Source: an uncultured Bacilli bacterium (GTDB lineage: Bacteria > Bacillota_I > Bacilli_A > RF39 > UBA660). Taken from it: 28,119 nt of DNA. Below, in pieces: positions 9,244 through 16,485 of the stretch. The notes under the pieces are model-generated. The model had not been told where the DNA came from, did no database searches, and saw nothing but the letters and a program-made list of their open reading frames with translations. The translations under genes were made by a program, and so were the position numbers. Position 1 is the stretch's first letter. The number at the start of each line of letters is the position of its first letter. The DNA lies in NCBI GenBank assembly GCA_947623755.1, contig CANQHB010000004.1:1-28119 (forward strand), given 5' to 3'.

Positions 9244-9919
9244 TAAAATTATTGCTTGGTTAAAAAGCAAATACAATGAATGCTTTTTTGTCGGTTCGAC
9301 GGATAAATTACCACCCCCATTAAGTGAAAGTGAAGAACGAGACGCGATAATTAAAGCCGGAAAAGGGGATATTAATGCTAAAAATAAATTAATCGAACAT
9401 AATTTACGCTTAGTTGTCTTTCTGGCCAAAAAATATGAAAATACTGGTTACGACGTTGAAGATTTAGTAAGTATTGGTTCTATCGGTCTTATAAAAGGCA
9501 TTAATACTTACAAGCTAGATAAAAATATTAAACTAGCTACTTATGCTTCCCGGTGTATCTCTAACGAAATTCTTATGTTTCTTCGTAAAAACAAAAAAAG
9601 AAGGGGAGAAATTAGCTTTGAAGATGCCTTAAATTATGATTCAGAAGGTAATGAACTTCATTTAGAAGATATCTTAGGCACGGAAATTGAATATGTCCCT
9701 AATGAATATGAAAAAATCTTAAATAAAGAAATTCTCGAAAAAGAAATAAATAGTTTAGATGGACGGGAAAAAGAAATAATGACCTTAAGATATGGTCTTA
9801 ATAATACTGAAGAATTTACTCAAAAAGAAGTCGCTGAAAAACTAGGTATTTCCCAAAGTTATATTTCTCGTATTGAAAAAAAGGTGATAAAACGCTTAAA
9901 GCAAACAATGAAACAATAA
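9236..9919 (+). CDS. sigE: RNA polymerase sporulation sigma factor sigma-E (SpoIIGB)
   Basis: Mother-cell-specific sigma factor of 227 residues, made as an inactive precursor and cleaved by the protease encoded just upstream. Visible are the pre-2.1 motif LPPPLSESEE, region 2 (NLRLVVFLAKKYENTGYDVE to YASRCISNEILMFLRKNKK) and region 4 with its helix-turn-helix (TQKEVAEKLGISQSYISRIE) at about 197-216. Alignment to Bacillus sigma-E from memory puts the cleavage point near Phe17/Phe18 (CFFVGS), giving a pro-sequence of only about 17 residues. GGAGG at 9225-9229 lies inside spoIIGA, so translation is probably coupled. A shared terminator follows directly. Confidence 0.95.
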   Translation: MINKIIAWLKSKYNECFFVGSTDKLPPPLSESEERDAIIKAGKGDINAKNKLIEHNLRLVVFLAKKYENTGYDVEDLVSIGSIGLIKGINTYKLDKNIKLATYASRCISNEILMFLRKNKKRRGEISFEDALNYDSEGNELHLEDILGTEIEYVPNEYEKILNKEILEKEINSLDGREKEIMTLRYGLNNTEEFTQKEVAEKLGISQSYISRIEKKVIKRLKQTMKQ

Positions 9920-9953
9920 AAAATACACTTGCAAAATTAAGTGTATTTTTTTT
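9918..9953. terminator. Bidirectional terminator between sigE and ponA
   Basis: AAAAAATACACTT and AAGTGTATTTTTT form a stem of about 12 pairs around an 8-base loop, with A and T runs on both sides. It can serve the two convergent operons, since sigE ends at 9919 and ponA at 9954. Confidence 0.85.
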
Positions 9954-12593
9954 CTATTCTAAGCCAGTATCACTATCTTGGTCTTGCGAATCTTCTTCAT
10001 CAGTTGGTCCTCCAATACTTGGAATATTAGAATCAACTCTAGCTTGAGCTCTAATCTCTAAACCACTACTCATGTTATCCTTAAATATTGAATAAGCCGA
10101 TTTAATTACGAAAGTATAATCACTCATACTCGCTGTTGCGGTATAATTAAACGTTGTATTGGTGGTATATCCTAGACTAATTAAATTTCCAGTCGCGTCC
10201 TTTAAATATACTTGATAACCAATTGTTCCCATATTACTATTATTATAATTAATTCTTGCGTCGTAATATGTTTGCCTATATTTTTCATAAAATTCCCAAT
10301 ACTCATCTTTATACATTTCTTCAATATAACTTTGATTTATTGCGTCCGGTGTATCAATTGGACTCCATGATAGGGAGATAGTCGTTCCATTAAATGAAGC
10401 TTTTCCATTTGTTGGATTTTCTAAAGCACTAAATCTTGTTGAAACTTCTGAAGGTTCATACCCACTTTTATATAATGCATTTAATCTTAAATCACTTGGC
10501 GTATAATCACTCGCTAATTGTGCAGGGTAAGATTCTTTTTCAATGGTCACGGACTTTAAGCCCGAGGGTTTTTCAAATTTTGAATTTTTCTTGTATACCT
10601 TTGTTGCTACAGCTTTCATAATTGCTTTTCTTGCCGGCATACCAGCACCACTAGTTAAGTATGGTTTTCCTTTACCTAATTTATCATATCCATACCATAA
10701 AGCAATTGAATAATCTGGTGAATAAGTAATATTCCAATGGTCTGGCGTAACACCTCTACCTGAAAGCCCCCAAGCGGCCGCTTGAGAACTATCTAATGTT
10801 GTTGTTCCACCTTTGGCTGCAAATTCTGTGCCACTTATTGAGAAGTTACCTGCTACTCCACTTTGACCACCCGTAACTAACATACTTGTAATCATATAAG
10901 CCGTCTGTTCACTCATAACGCGCGTCCGTTCCACTTTATGAACATATTCTTGATTATTTTCAAGATATACCACTTTAGTGAAAGCATAAGGCGCAATGTA
11001 ATAACCACCTCGACCATAAGCTGCATATGCGGCACTCATCGTTAATGGGTTAGCACAATCAACTCCTCCTAAAGAGGCGGCCTCAAATAATTCATTTCCG
11101 TAATCTATTCCTAAACTATGAACAAAGTTTGCAATTTTTTCTTTTCCTACTTTAGCTGCTACTTGTTGAAAGGCTTGAACTGCCGGTACATTTCTTGAAC
11201 CAACTAAAGCACTTCGCATTGTAATAGGGCCATAATAACTTCTATCGGCATTAACAACTGTTCCACCTGTTGTCCAAGTCCAAGGCCTATCAATAAATAT
11301 TGTTTCTGTTGAACCATGTAAGAATTCAATATAAGGTCCATAGTCAAATATTATTTTCGCTGTTGAACCTGGTGGCCTTTTAATCCCTAAAACAGTACCA
11401 TTAGCTGCTTTATAATCTGTTCCAACTGCTCTATTTAAACTTTCTGGCATATAATTTCGTCCACCAGATAAAGCTGTAATAGAGCCATCCACTGTACTTG
11501 TTATTGCCATCCCAAATTGAACAGTATCATTCGCAAATTTATATAATTTTCCATCTTCCAAATCTTCTAACACGTCTTGCACGCTAGGGTCCAAAGTTGT
11601 ATATATCTTCATTGGTACTAAATTTGGGTCATCGTGAGTTTCTTGTTTTACTTGCCATAACACATAATCAATAAATGCTTGATATTTGCTAGTTTCATCC
11701 TTACTATGGTCGACTAGTAAACTAGATACATCAATACTCTCGGCAAATTTTTTTTCTTCCTCCGAAATATAGCCATGTCTTACCATCAAACTTAATACTA
11801 CTGACCGTCTTTGACTAGCACCTTCCGGATTACGATAAGGATTTAAAACATAAGGATTATTAAACATTCCGACAATTAAACTTGCTTCCGGTAAAGTTAA
11901 ATCAGAAACGGATTTTCCAAAGAAATATTGACTTGCTTGTTCTACTCCGACGATAGAATTGTTATAATAACTATTACCAGTACCTAACCATTGACTATTT
12001 AAGTAAAATTCAATAATTTCTTCTTTCGTATAAACAGCCTCTAATTTAAATACGGCCATATATATATCTTTAAACTTTCGAACTATTCCTCCAATACCTT
12101 CGGATTCTGTTCCGTTAAAAGTATTTTTCATAACTTGCATGGATAGGGTTGAAGCACCTCCGGCATTCTGCCCAGCTATCTGTCCTAATGAAGCTTTAAA
12201 AAACCGTGCGGCATCAAATCCATTATGTTGAAAGAATCTTGAGTCCTCTGTGGCAATTAAAGCGTCCACTAAAACTTGAGGTAAATCAGTGTAGGTTACA
12301 CGTTCCGCATTTTCTTTCTTTTTCCCATTCCCAATTCTCGCAATTTCGGTAACTCCATCTTTGGCATATATAACCGTCGCTTCCTTATTATATAATTCTT
12401 GCGGTACAAAATCTGGCGAAGTAATAATAATATATAAAGCAAAGGCTAAAACTGCCGAAGCTCCAAGAATTCCACATCCAATTATCGTGGTTAAGACAAA
12501 GTTTTTAACAACATGCTTCTTTTTCTTTCTAACTTTTGGCTCTTTAGTCTCATTTTTTACTTTCCTTTTAGTTTTCAACTTTGGTATTTTCAA
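9954..12593 (-). CDS. ponA: Class A penicillin-binding protein (transglycosylase/transpeptidase, PBP1 type)
   Basis: Bifunctional peptidoglycan synthase, 879 residues. Lys/Arg-rich cytoplasmic tail, membrane segment about 31-57, GT51 glycosyltransferase with catalytic Glu116 in ATEDSRFFQHNG and a GASTLSMQVMKN motif. The transpeptidase has Ser410-x-x-Lys413 (STAK) and SRN (466-468). The third active-site motif reads KGGT (594-597) instead of the usual KTGT or KSGT. A fibronectin-III-like stretch (about 695-850) and an acidic, Gln/Asp-rich tail finish the protein. The start is TTG at 12593, with AAGGAG about ten bases upstream inside the end of recU, giving a 26-base overlap and likely coupling. 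recU next to a class A PBP matches Bacillus. Confidence 0.94.
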   Translation of the reverse strand: MKIPKLKTKRKVKNETKEPKVRKKKKHVVKNFVLTTIIGCGILGASAVLAFALYIIITSPDFVPQELYNKEATVIYAKDGVTEIARIGNGKKKENAERVTYTDLPQVLVDALIATEDSRFFQHNGFDAARFFKASLGQIAGQNAGGASTLSMQVMKNTFNGTESEGIGGIVRKFKDIYMAVFKLEAVYTKEEIIEFYLNSQWLGTGNSYYNNSIVGVEQASQYFFGKSVSDLTLPEASLIVGMFNNPYVLNPYRNPEGASQRRSVVLSLMVRHGYISEEEKKFAESIDVSSLLVDHSKDETSKYQAFIDYVLWQVKQETHDDPNLVPMKIYTTLDPSVQDVLEDLEDGKLYKFANDTVQFGMAITSTVDGSITALSGGRNYMPESLNRAVGTDYKAANGTVLGIKRPPGSTAKIIFDYGPYIEFLHGSTETIFIDRPWTWTTGGTVVNADRSYYGPITMRSALVGSRNVPAVQAFQQVAAKVGKEKIANFVHSLGIDYGNELFEAASLGGVDCANPLTMSAAYAAYGRGGYYIAPYAFTKVVYLENNQEYVHKVERTRVMSEQTAYMITSMLVTGGQSGVAGNFSISGTEFAAKGGTTTLDSSQAAAWGLSGRGVTPDHWNITYSPDYSIALWYGYDKLGKGKPYLTSGAGMPARKAIMKAVATKVYKKNSKFEKPSGLKSVTIEKESYPAQLASDYTPSDLRLNALYKSGYEPSEVSTRFSALENPTNGKASFNGTTISLSWSPIDTPDAINQSYIEEMYKDEYWEFYEKYRQTYYDARINYNNSNMGTIGYQVYLKDATGNLISLGYTTNTTFNYTATASMSDYTFVIKSAYSIFKDNMSSGLEIRAQARVDSNIPSIGGPTDEEDSQDQDSDTGLE

Positions 12594-13155
12594 AATTAAT
12601 CAACTCCTTATAAGCTATATCAATTCCTTTAATATAATCAATTCCTGTACTATAATTATAATCTAATTTATAACCTTTAGTATCAATTACTTTAAAAGGA
12701 ATACTTTTCCTTTCTTCTTTTGCCAAGAATTCTAACAAATCTTCTCCCTTAAATAAATAGTAGTTATCATTCATACTAATTACTAGAAAGCAAATTCCTC
12801 CATGGTTAATAATTCTTCTTAAGTGTTTTAGTTGGTGCTCATGAATATTTTTAATTGGAAAAGAAGTTTTACTATGACATTCTTTCGCGTCAAATTCCAC
12901 ATATTTTCCTTTATATATTCCATTATAATCAAGCGTTGATGGTTCTTTAAAATAAGCTTTTTTAATCACAGCCTTATTTTTATAATCCACTTCCACAATT
13001 CCAATCGGTGTCGGTTTCTTATAAATTATGGCTATATCATTTTCTAAATAATAACTACATGCGTCATTAATCATACTTTCTAAATCCATTCCTCGATTTT
13101 TATAATTAATGACAGTCTTTTTATAAGTCTTATTAATGCTGTTTGGATACTTCAT
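12568..13155 (-). CDS. recU: Holliday junction resolvase RecU
   Basis: Structure-specific endonuclease that resolves recombination junctions and aids chromosome segregation, 195 residues. Family motifs visible: NRGMDLESMIN near the N-terminus, KKPTPIGIVEVDY, then STLDYNGIYKGKYVEFDAKE. By analogy with Bacillus RecU (Asp88, Glu101, Lys103, from memory) the catalytic residues are Asp76, Asp89 and Lys91, so the usual Glu is replaced by Asp. A GTG at 13164 lies within the Shine-Dalgarno AGGTGA, so ATG 13155 is preferred. It overlaps the downstream ponA start by 26 bases. Confidence 0.93.
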   Translation of the reverse strand: MKYPNSINKTYKKTVINYKNRGMDLESMINDACSYYLENDIAIIYKKPTPIGIVEVDYKNKAVIKKAYFKEPSTLDYNGIYKGKYVEFDAKECHSKTSFPIKNIHEHQLKHLRRIINHGGICFLVISMNDNYYLFKGEDLLEFLAKEERKSIPFKVIDTKGYKLDYNYSTGIDYIKGIDIAYKELINFENTKVEN

Positions 13156-13172
13156 GAAATTCACCTATAATC

Positions 13173-13178
13173 ATTATA
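13173..13178 (-). promoter_or_regulatory. -10 element of recU-ponA
   Basis: On the minus strand TATAAT ends 17 bases before the recU ATG, so transcription would start almost at the AGGTGA Shine-Dalgarno. No clear -35 is seen. Confidence 0.5.
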
Positions 13179-13319
13179 CTATAAAAACCCAAAAATATCT
13201 ATATTGGATTAGCTATTTACTCTTGTTTTACGCGTGTCTTATTTTGCTATCTTTTGTCGATTTTTTGCACTCTTAATGCAAAATATTTAAAAATCTGCTA
13301 TGATATAGTCGGTGATAAA

Positions 13320-13439
13320 ATGAAAAATGACATTCTAATTAATGATGTAATTCGAAAAATTGATGGTTTACTCCTCGATTTTAACTATTATTACACCATT
13401 AAAAACACAACTCCAGAACCTAAGAATATCAATCGTTAA
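13320..13439 (+). CDS. Hypothetical 39-residue protein
   Basis: ATG 13320 follows a good Shine-Dalgarno (GGTGATAAA) and an extended -10 (TG, base, TATGAT at 13299-13304), and a terminator follows the stop codon. The product begins MKNDILINDVIRKIDGLLLD and is mixed charged and hydrophobic, without a membrane segment or cysteines. An upstream in-frame ATG at 13254 lacks a ribosome site. In Bacillus the recU-gpsB interval holds small ypp genes, but no similarity is evident by eye. Function unknown. The own promoter and terminator are the main reasons to accept it as a gene. Confidence 0.55.
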   Translation: MKNDILINDVIRKIDGLLLDFNYYYTIKNTTPEPKNINR

Positions 13440-13455
13440 GACTGATATTTTTTTA
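13425..13455 (+). terminator. Terminator after the 39-aa ORF
   Basis: AATATCA (13425-13431) pairs with TGATATT (13443-13449), with two more pairs possible inside, followed by a T run. The left arm overlaps the end of the ORF. Confidence 0.65.
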
Positions 13456-13540
13456 ATTTTTATTTACCCATTTTTCCTAAGGATTATCTCATCTTTTAAA
13501 TTATAGCTTCAAGTATTTACAAGAACTTGTTCGAGACTAA

Positions 13541-13570
13541 TTGACAAAATACCCCAAAAAATTATATAAT
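13541..13570 (+). promoter_or_regulatory. Promoter of gpsB-rnpB
   Basis: TTGACA at 13541-13546 and TATAAT at 13565-13570 with an 18-base spacer, an almost ideal sigma-A promoter. It is the only perfect -35/-10 pair noticed in the window. No separate rnpB promoter is evident, so it may serve both genes. Confidence 0.8.
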
Positions 13571-13594
13571 AGTGACTATAAAGGAAGTGATAAG

Positions 13595-13921
13595 ATGTAT
13601 AGCGACAAAATTTATTTAACACCTCAAGAGATACTTGACAAAGAATTTAAAATTGATGCTAGGGGATATCGACCTCAAGAAGTTGATAAATACTTAGACA
13701 TGGTTATACGTGATTATACCGAATTTATAAGCATCATAAAAAGAAATGAAAAGGAAATTAAAGATTTAACTGATGATAATGCCAAACTAAAAGCTGAAAT
13801 TAGAAGTTTAAGAGAGCAATTAGTAGCTAATGAATCTAGTGGTAACAATAATCCATCTAATGTCGATTTATTACGTCGCATTAGTCAGTTAGAGAAAGTA
13901 GTTTTTGGCAAATACGAATAA
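13595..13921 (+). CDS. gpsB: Cell division protein GpsB (DivIVA family)
   Basis: Cytoplasmic adaptor that moves PBP1-type synthases between septum and side wall; ponA lies close by on the other strand. The protein has 108 residues. The N-terminal DivIVA-like lipid-binding domain contains LTPQEILDKEFKIDARGYRP and EVDKYLDMVIRDY, followed by a coiled coil (about 45-80), a short Asn/Ser linker and the GpsB C-terminal signature NVDLLRRISQLEKVVFG. ATG 13595 is preceded by AAAGGAAGTGA; an upstream in-frame TTG lies on the -35 box and is unlikely. The stop codon is part of the rnpB P1 helix. Confidence 0.94.
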   Translation: MYSDKIYLTPQEILDKEFKIDARGYRPQEVDKYLDMVIRDYTEFISIIKRNEKEIKDLTDDNAKLKAEIRSLREQLVANESSGNNNPSNVDLLRRISQLEKVVFGKYE

Positions 13922-14277
13922 TATCAAGACAAATGCTGCATAAATATTATGTAGAGGAAAGTCCATGCTCACAAAGTCTGTGATGACTTTAGTGTTCGTG
14001 CTTAGGGAAAAAATAACCTAAGGTAGTTTTTTAAACTAACGGCGAAGAATCATCCTAAAAGGTAACTCATGGATGTAGTATTCATAAAGTGCCATAGTAA
14101 CGCAACAAATCGGAAACGATGGAAATGGAACGCGGTAAACCCCACGAGTGAGAAATCCAAATTTTGGTCGGAGAGCTCTTACAAAAGAAAGATAATGGCG
14201 TAAGGGACTAGCTTGCTAGTAGATAAATATTTGTCGCCCCAAATAAGGGGAACAGAACATGGCTTAGTGATATTATT
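13917..14277 (+). ncRNA. rnpB: RNase P RNA, type B
   Basis: Catalytic RNA for tRNA 5' maturation. Conserved blocks are plain: GAGGAAAGTCC (13954-13964), GTGTTCGTGC, AACGCGGTAAACCCC (14129-14143), GAGAAATCCAAATTTTGG and, near the 3' end, ACAGAACATGGCTTA. The order matches Bacillus rnpB. The P1 helix is AATAATATCA (13917-13926) with TGATATTATT (14268-14277), ten pairs. The 5' arm lies on the last codon and stop of gpsB, and the 3' arm runs into T's, so P1 could double as terminator. Synteny gpsB-rnpB is as in Bacillus. Confidence 0.95.
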
Positions 14278-14311
14278 TTTTAAATTTTATAAAAAAAGGA
14301 GTGAAATTACC

Positions 14312-14788
14312 TTGGATAGTATTGGAAGTCTATTAAAAGAGACTAGAGAATCTTCAGGGGTAAAACTAGAAGAAGTAAGTGATGACCTGTCGATAAAACC
14401 AGAATTCCTTTTAAATATTGAAAATGGCAATATTGGTTGCTTTAAAGACATTTTTGAATTAAAAAATTATATAATCAGTTATGCAAAATATTTAGGTTTA
14501 GATAGTGACAAACTAATTGATGAATTTAATGAGTATATGTTTGAATATACTTCGAAAATTCCTATTAAAACTATTGAAAAACAAGCTCAAATCGCCGCAA
14601 AAGAAGAAACGGGCAAAATAGTTAGTCCCTATACTAAAAAACCTCATAAATATAGTCGTAAATATTATATAGGCATTTACTTAGTAATAATTATCTTAGT
14701 TATCTTTGCTATTATTTGGAGTATTAAACAAATAACTATTGATAATAACCATACTAGTGTAATAAGTTATGTAAATTTTAAGAATTAG
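14312..14788 (+). CDS. rodZ: RodZ-like helix-turn-helix membrane protein
   Basis: Morphogenesis protein linking MreB to the membrane, 158 residues. The N-terminal HTH_25 domain (about 1-75) reads SIGSLLKETRESSGVKLEEV followed by SIKPEFLLNIENG. A basic linker (KKPHKYSRKYY) and one membrane helix (about 120-142) leave only some 15 residues outside, so the extracellular domain of longer RodZ proteins is missing. The start is TTG 14312 behind AAAGGAGTGA. The frame is open back to 14213, but that part is rnpB and is not translated. rodZ immediately before pgsA is the Bacillus order. Confidence 0.82.
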   Translation: MDSIGSLLKETRESSGVKLEEVSDDLSIKPEFLLNIENGNIGCFKDIFELKNYIISYAKYLGLDSDKLIDEFNEYMFEYTSKIPIKTIEKQAQIAAKEETGKIVSPYTKKPHKYSRKYYIGIYLVIIILVIFAIIWSIKQITIDNNHTSVISYVNFKN

Positions 14789-14797
14789 GAGTGTGTT

Positions 14798-15391
14798 ATG
14801 AATTTACCCAACAAATTAACTTTAGGCCGTATTATTACCGCCATCATTATTTTAGTTATGCTAATGATTCCGTGGTATAACTTAGGTATTACTTTTCCGA
14901 CTTTTACTATTGCTGGTAAAATAGTCGTAGATTTAAAGTATATCATTGCCGGAATCTTATTTGTTTTAGCCGCTCTTACGGATTTTTTAGACGGGCATAT
15001 TGCTCGAAGTCGTAATCTCGTAACGGATTTTGGTAAAGTTATGGACGCAATTGCTGATAAAGTTTTAGTAAATGGTTTATTAATTATTCTTGCTTTCGAT
15101 GGCTTTATTAGTATTGCTATTCCAGTTATTATCATAACGCGAGATACTTTTGTTGATGCTTTTAAAATGGCCAGTGGTAATAAAGGTAAAGTTGTCGCTG
15201 CTTCCTTTGCTGGTAAAGCTAAAACTATGTGTATGATGATTGGTATGACTTTAACTATGTTTTATAATTTACCGTTTGAATTAATTGGTTTTAATGTTGG
15301 TTATACTTTAATTATTATTGCGACCATTCTTTCTGTAGTAAGTGGTGTTCAATATTATTTCAATACTAAAGATACTTTTAGTGCTAAATAG
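14798..15391 (+). CDS. pgsA: CDP-diacylglycerol--glycerol-3-phosphate 3-phosphatidyltransferase
   Basis: Integral membrane enzyme making phosphatidylglycerol phosphate, the committed step to phosphatidylglycerol, 197 residues. The CDP-alcohol phosphotransferase motif is complete: Asp62, Asp65-Gly66, Ala69-Arg70, Gly79, Asp83, Asp87 (DFLDGHIARS then DFGKVMDAIADK). Five or more hydrophobic stretches are visible. Nine bases separate it from rodZ, with GGAGTG as ribosome site. The terminator begins in the stop codon. Confidence 0.94.
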   Translation: MNLPNKLTLGRIITAIIILVMLMIPWYNLGITFPTFTIAGKIVVDLKYIIAGILFVLAALTDFLDGHIARSRNLVTDFGKVMDAIADKVLVNGLLIILAFDGFISIAIPVIIITRDTFVDAFKMASGNKGKVVAASFAGKAKTMCMMIGMTLTMFYNLPFELIGFNVGYTLIIIATILSVVSGVQYYFNTKDTFSAK

Positions 15392-15413
15392 GTGTTAATA
15401 AACACCTTTTTTT
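15390..15413 (+). terminator. Terminator after pgsA
   Basis: AGGTGTT and AACACCT form a perfect 7-pair stem around AATA, followed by seven T. It starts at the pgsA stop codon. Confidence 0.9.
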
Positions 15414-15477
15414 CTTTAAAAATTTTATTATTAGGAGTATAATTATAAAGGATTTATTCAAAAATTCCAAAAACCCA

Positions 15478-15507
15478 TTGTTTTTTTATTAAATTCTATA
15501 ATATAAT
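15478..15507 (+). promoter_or_regulatory. Putative promoter of the HD-domain gene
   Basis: TTGTTT at 15478-15483 and TATAAT at 15502-15507 are 18 bases apart; a second TATAAT overlaps at 15497-15502. The start codon is 18 bases downstream. Confidence 0.55.
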
Positions 15508-15525
15508 TAAGCTAGGAGTAAGCGT

Positions 15526-16077
15526 ATGAAAATAAAGAATAGAGAAGTAGAGGATTTAGTATTTAAAAGCTATTTAGAAGAAGTTCTAAAAAAGAAAAAA
15601 TATTTAAAAATGCACCGTTATTTACAGCATGGTAATACTAGTTGTTTATTACATTCCATCGCTGTATCTTATTATAGCTATCGTTTATGTAAATTTTTAA
15701 AATTAAAAGTTCACGAAAAAGAACTAATTAGAGGTGGTCTTCTTCATGATTATTACTTATATGACTGGCACCAAAAATATAAACCAACTAGAAATGTAGG
15801 CCTTCATGGTCGTATCCATCCTAAAATTGCTTTATTTAATGCCCGTAAAGATTTTAACGTTAATTATTTAGAAGCCGATATTATAGAAAAGCATATGTTT
15901 CCTCTAACTTTTACTCCTCCTCGCTATAAAGAAAGTGTTGTAGTTTGTATTGTCGATAAAATTTGTAGTGTATATGAAGCTTTTAATAAAAATGCTTATT
16001 GTAATATTACTTCCCGAGTTATAGTCGATAAAAAAGAACGTCGAACTGTTGCTAAAAAAATAAATATTTACAACTAA
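15526..16077 (+). CDS. HD-superfamily phosphohydrolase, uncharacterised
   Basis: 183-residue soluble protein. HD signature visible: His43 (LLHSIAVSYYS), His74-Asp75 (GGLLHDYYLYDWH), further histidines in HGRIHP and EKHMFP, and a late Asp in VCIVDKICSVYE. These are the metal ligands of an HD hydrolase, so hydrolysis of a nucleotide or phosphoester is likely but the substrate cannot be told. It has its own promoter and TAGGAG ribosome site seven bases before ATG. It is the last core gene before the repeat-flanked cassette and has no obvious terminator. Confidence 0.75.
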   Translation: MKIKNREVEDLVFKSYLEEVLKKKKYLKMHRYLQHGNTSCLLHSIAVSYYSYRLCKFLKLKVHEKELIRGGLLHDYYLYDWHQKYKPTRNVGLHGRIHPKIALFNARKDFNVNYLEADIIEKHMFPLTFTPPRYKESVVVCIVDKICSVYEAFNKNAYCNITSRVIVDKKERRTVAKKINIYN

Positions 16078-16087
16078 AAAATTTTTA

Positions 16088-16115
16088 TTGTAATTTCTAA
16101 AATTTTTGTTATAAT
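16088..16115 (+). promoter_or_regulatory. Plus-strand promoter of repeat copy 1 (antisense RNA promoter)
   Basis: TTGTAA (16088-16093), 16-base spacer, extended -10 TG-T-TATAAT (16110-16115). The same boxes and spacing occur in copy 2. The predicted start is near 16122, right where the terminal inverted pairing begins. Confidence 0.6.
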
Positions 16116-16121
16116 AAATAT

Positions 16122-16340
16122 AGGTAAGCGTTAGGGATTCGAACCTAATGTCTACTTTTTGCGGTAGACGCTAAGAAGAAATTCTAGCGTCTTTGTTTTT
16201 ATTCTTATCAAGATTACTCTTTTACGAACCTTCTTCATATAATCAACTCCAATCTATTCCAAAACCCCCTAAAGGGAAGTAATAAAATAAATTATTGTCA
16301 AAAACTGAAGTTAGGTAGACACTAGCCCTAACGCTTAAGT
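16122..16340 (+). ncRNA. Candidate structured/antisense RNA, copy 1
   Basis: The RNA predicted from the plus promoter starts at AGGTAAGCG and is complementary to the whole minus-strand peptide message. Its two ends pair over 12 bases, with a second 7-pair helix inside. A hairpin (16167-16191) has arms GACGCTA/TAGCGTC plus GAA/TTC and a GNRA loop (GAAA). No known RNA family is recognised, and no strong terminator is seen after 16340. Existence and ends are inferred. Confidence 0.45.
16152..16238 (-). CDS. Small basic peptide of the repeat module, copy 1 (28 aa)
   Basis: ATG at 16238 (minus) has GGAG eight bases upstream. The product begins MKKVRKRVILIRIKTKTLEF, continues LLSVYRKK and stops at TAG. 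Copy 2 encodes the same peptide with Val4Ala, Thr15Ala, one silent change and a different tail (31 residues), so the frame is kept. It is strongly basic and amphipathic, without the long membrane helix of Fst/Hok-type toxins. Function unknown. A promoter lies about 100 bases upstream and an antisense promoter faces it; a type I toxin is one reading, a leader peptide or MITE remnant are others. Confidence 0.5.
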   Translation of the reverse strand: MKKVRKRVILIRIKTKTLEFLLSVYRKK

Positions 16341-16344
16341 TATT

Positions 16345-16373
16345 ATTCTAAAACCTAAATAGATAATCGTCAA
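16345..16373 (-). promoter_or_regulatory. Minus-strand promoter of the peptide message, copy 1
   Basis: TTGACG (16373-16368), 17-base spacer, TAGAAT (16350-16345). Both hexamers and the spacer length are kept in copy 2 although the spacer sequence differs, which supports function. Transcription would start near 16338, at the edge of the TAAGCGTTAGGG arm. Confidence 0.62.
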
Positions 16374-16399
16374 GAAGAATCGGTCGACAAAATTCGACA
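16366..16399 (-). promoter_or_regulatory. Spo0A-box-like cluster upstream of the peptide promoter, copy 1
   Basis: Read on the minus strand: TGTCGAA (16399-16393), TGTCGAC (16389-16383) and TGACGAT (16372-16366). These match the 0A box TGNCGAA at 7, 6 and 6 of 7 bases, all in one orientation, offset by 10 and 17 bases; the last overlaps the -35. The same spacing is kept in copy 2. Spo0A binding is inference. Confidence 0.45.
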
Positions 16400-16429
16400 C
16401 TAAAGATAATTAATAGATAAATAATATAC

Positions 16430-16458
16430 TTGATAATTAGAAAAATATATGATATATT
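16430..16458 (+). promoter_or_regulatory. Promoter of the phase-variable surface protein gene
   Basis: TTGATA (16430-16435), 17-base spacer, extended -10 TG-A-TATATT (16453-16458). It lies outside the repeat, 27 bases before the ATG at 16486. Confidence 0.6.
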
Positions 16459-16485
16459 TATACTAACGAAGGGAAGAAAAGATAA

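Larger units (their letters stand above)
16088..16399. repeat. Direct repeat copy 1: structured two-promoter peptide/antisense module
   Basis: About 310 bp repeated at 17998-18312; by eye about nine bases in ten agree, best in the middle. Inside are terminal inverted segments TAAGCGTTAGGG (16125-16136) and CCCTAACGCTTA (16326-16337), an inner pair TGTCTAC/GTAGACA (16149-16155, 16315-16321), and a hairpin at 16167-16191 with a GAAA loop. There is a promoter at each end facing inwards, and a small ORF on the minus strand. The two copies flank the surface-protein gene in the same orientation. It could be a MITE-like element or a two-copy regulatory RNA/toxin locus. This fills the 408-base gap between the HD gene and the next large reading frame. 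Confidence 0.85.

Noticed and set aside
14213..14311. N-terminal extension of the rodZ frame back to 14213
   Set aside because: These bases are the 3' part of RNase P RNA; the TTG at 14312 has AAAGGAGTGA and the protein then begins at the HTH domain.
16131..16150. GGGATTCGAACC in repeat copy 1 looks like the reverse complement of a tRNA T-arm, suggesting a tRNA or attachment site
   Set aside because: Copy 2 has GGGCTCCAAACC at the same place, the T-stem pairing does not work with a 7-base loop, and no other tRNA arms are present.
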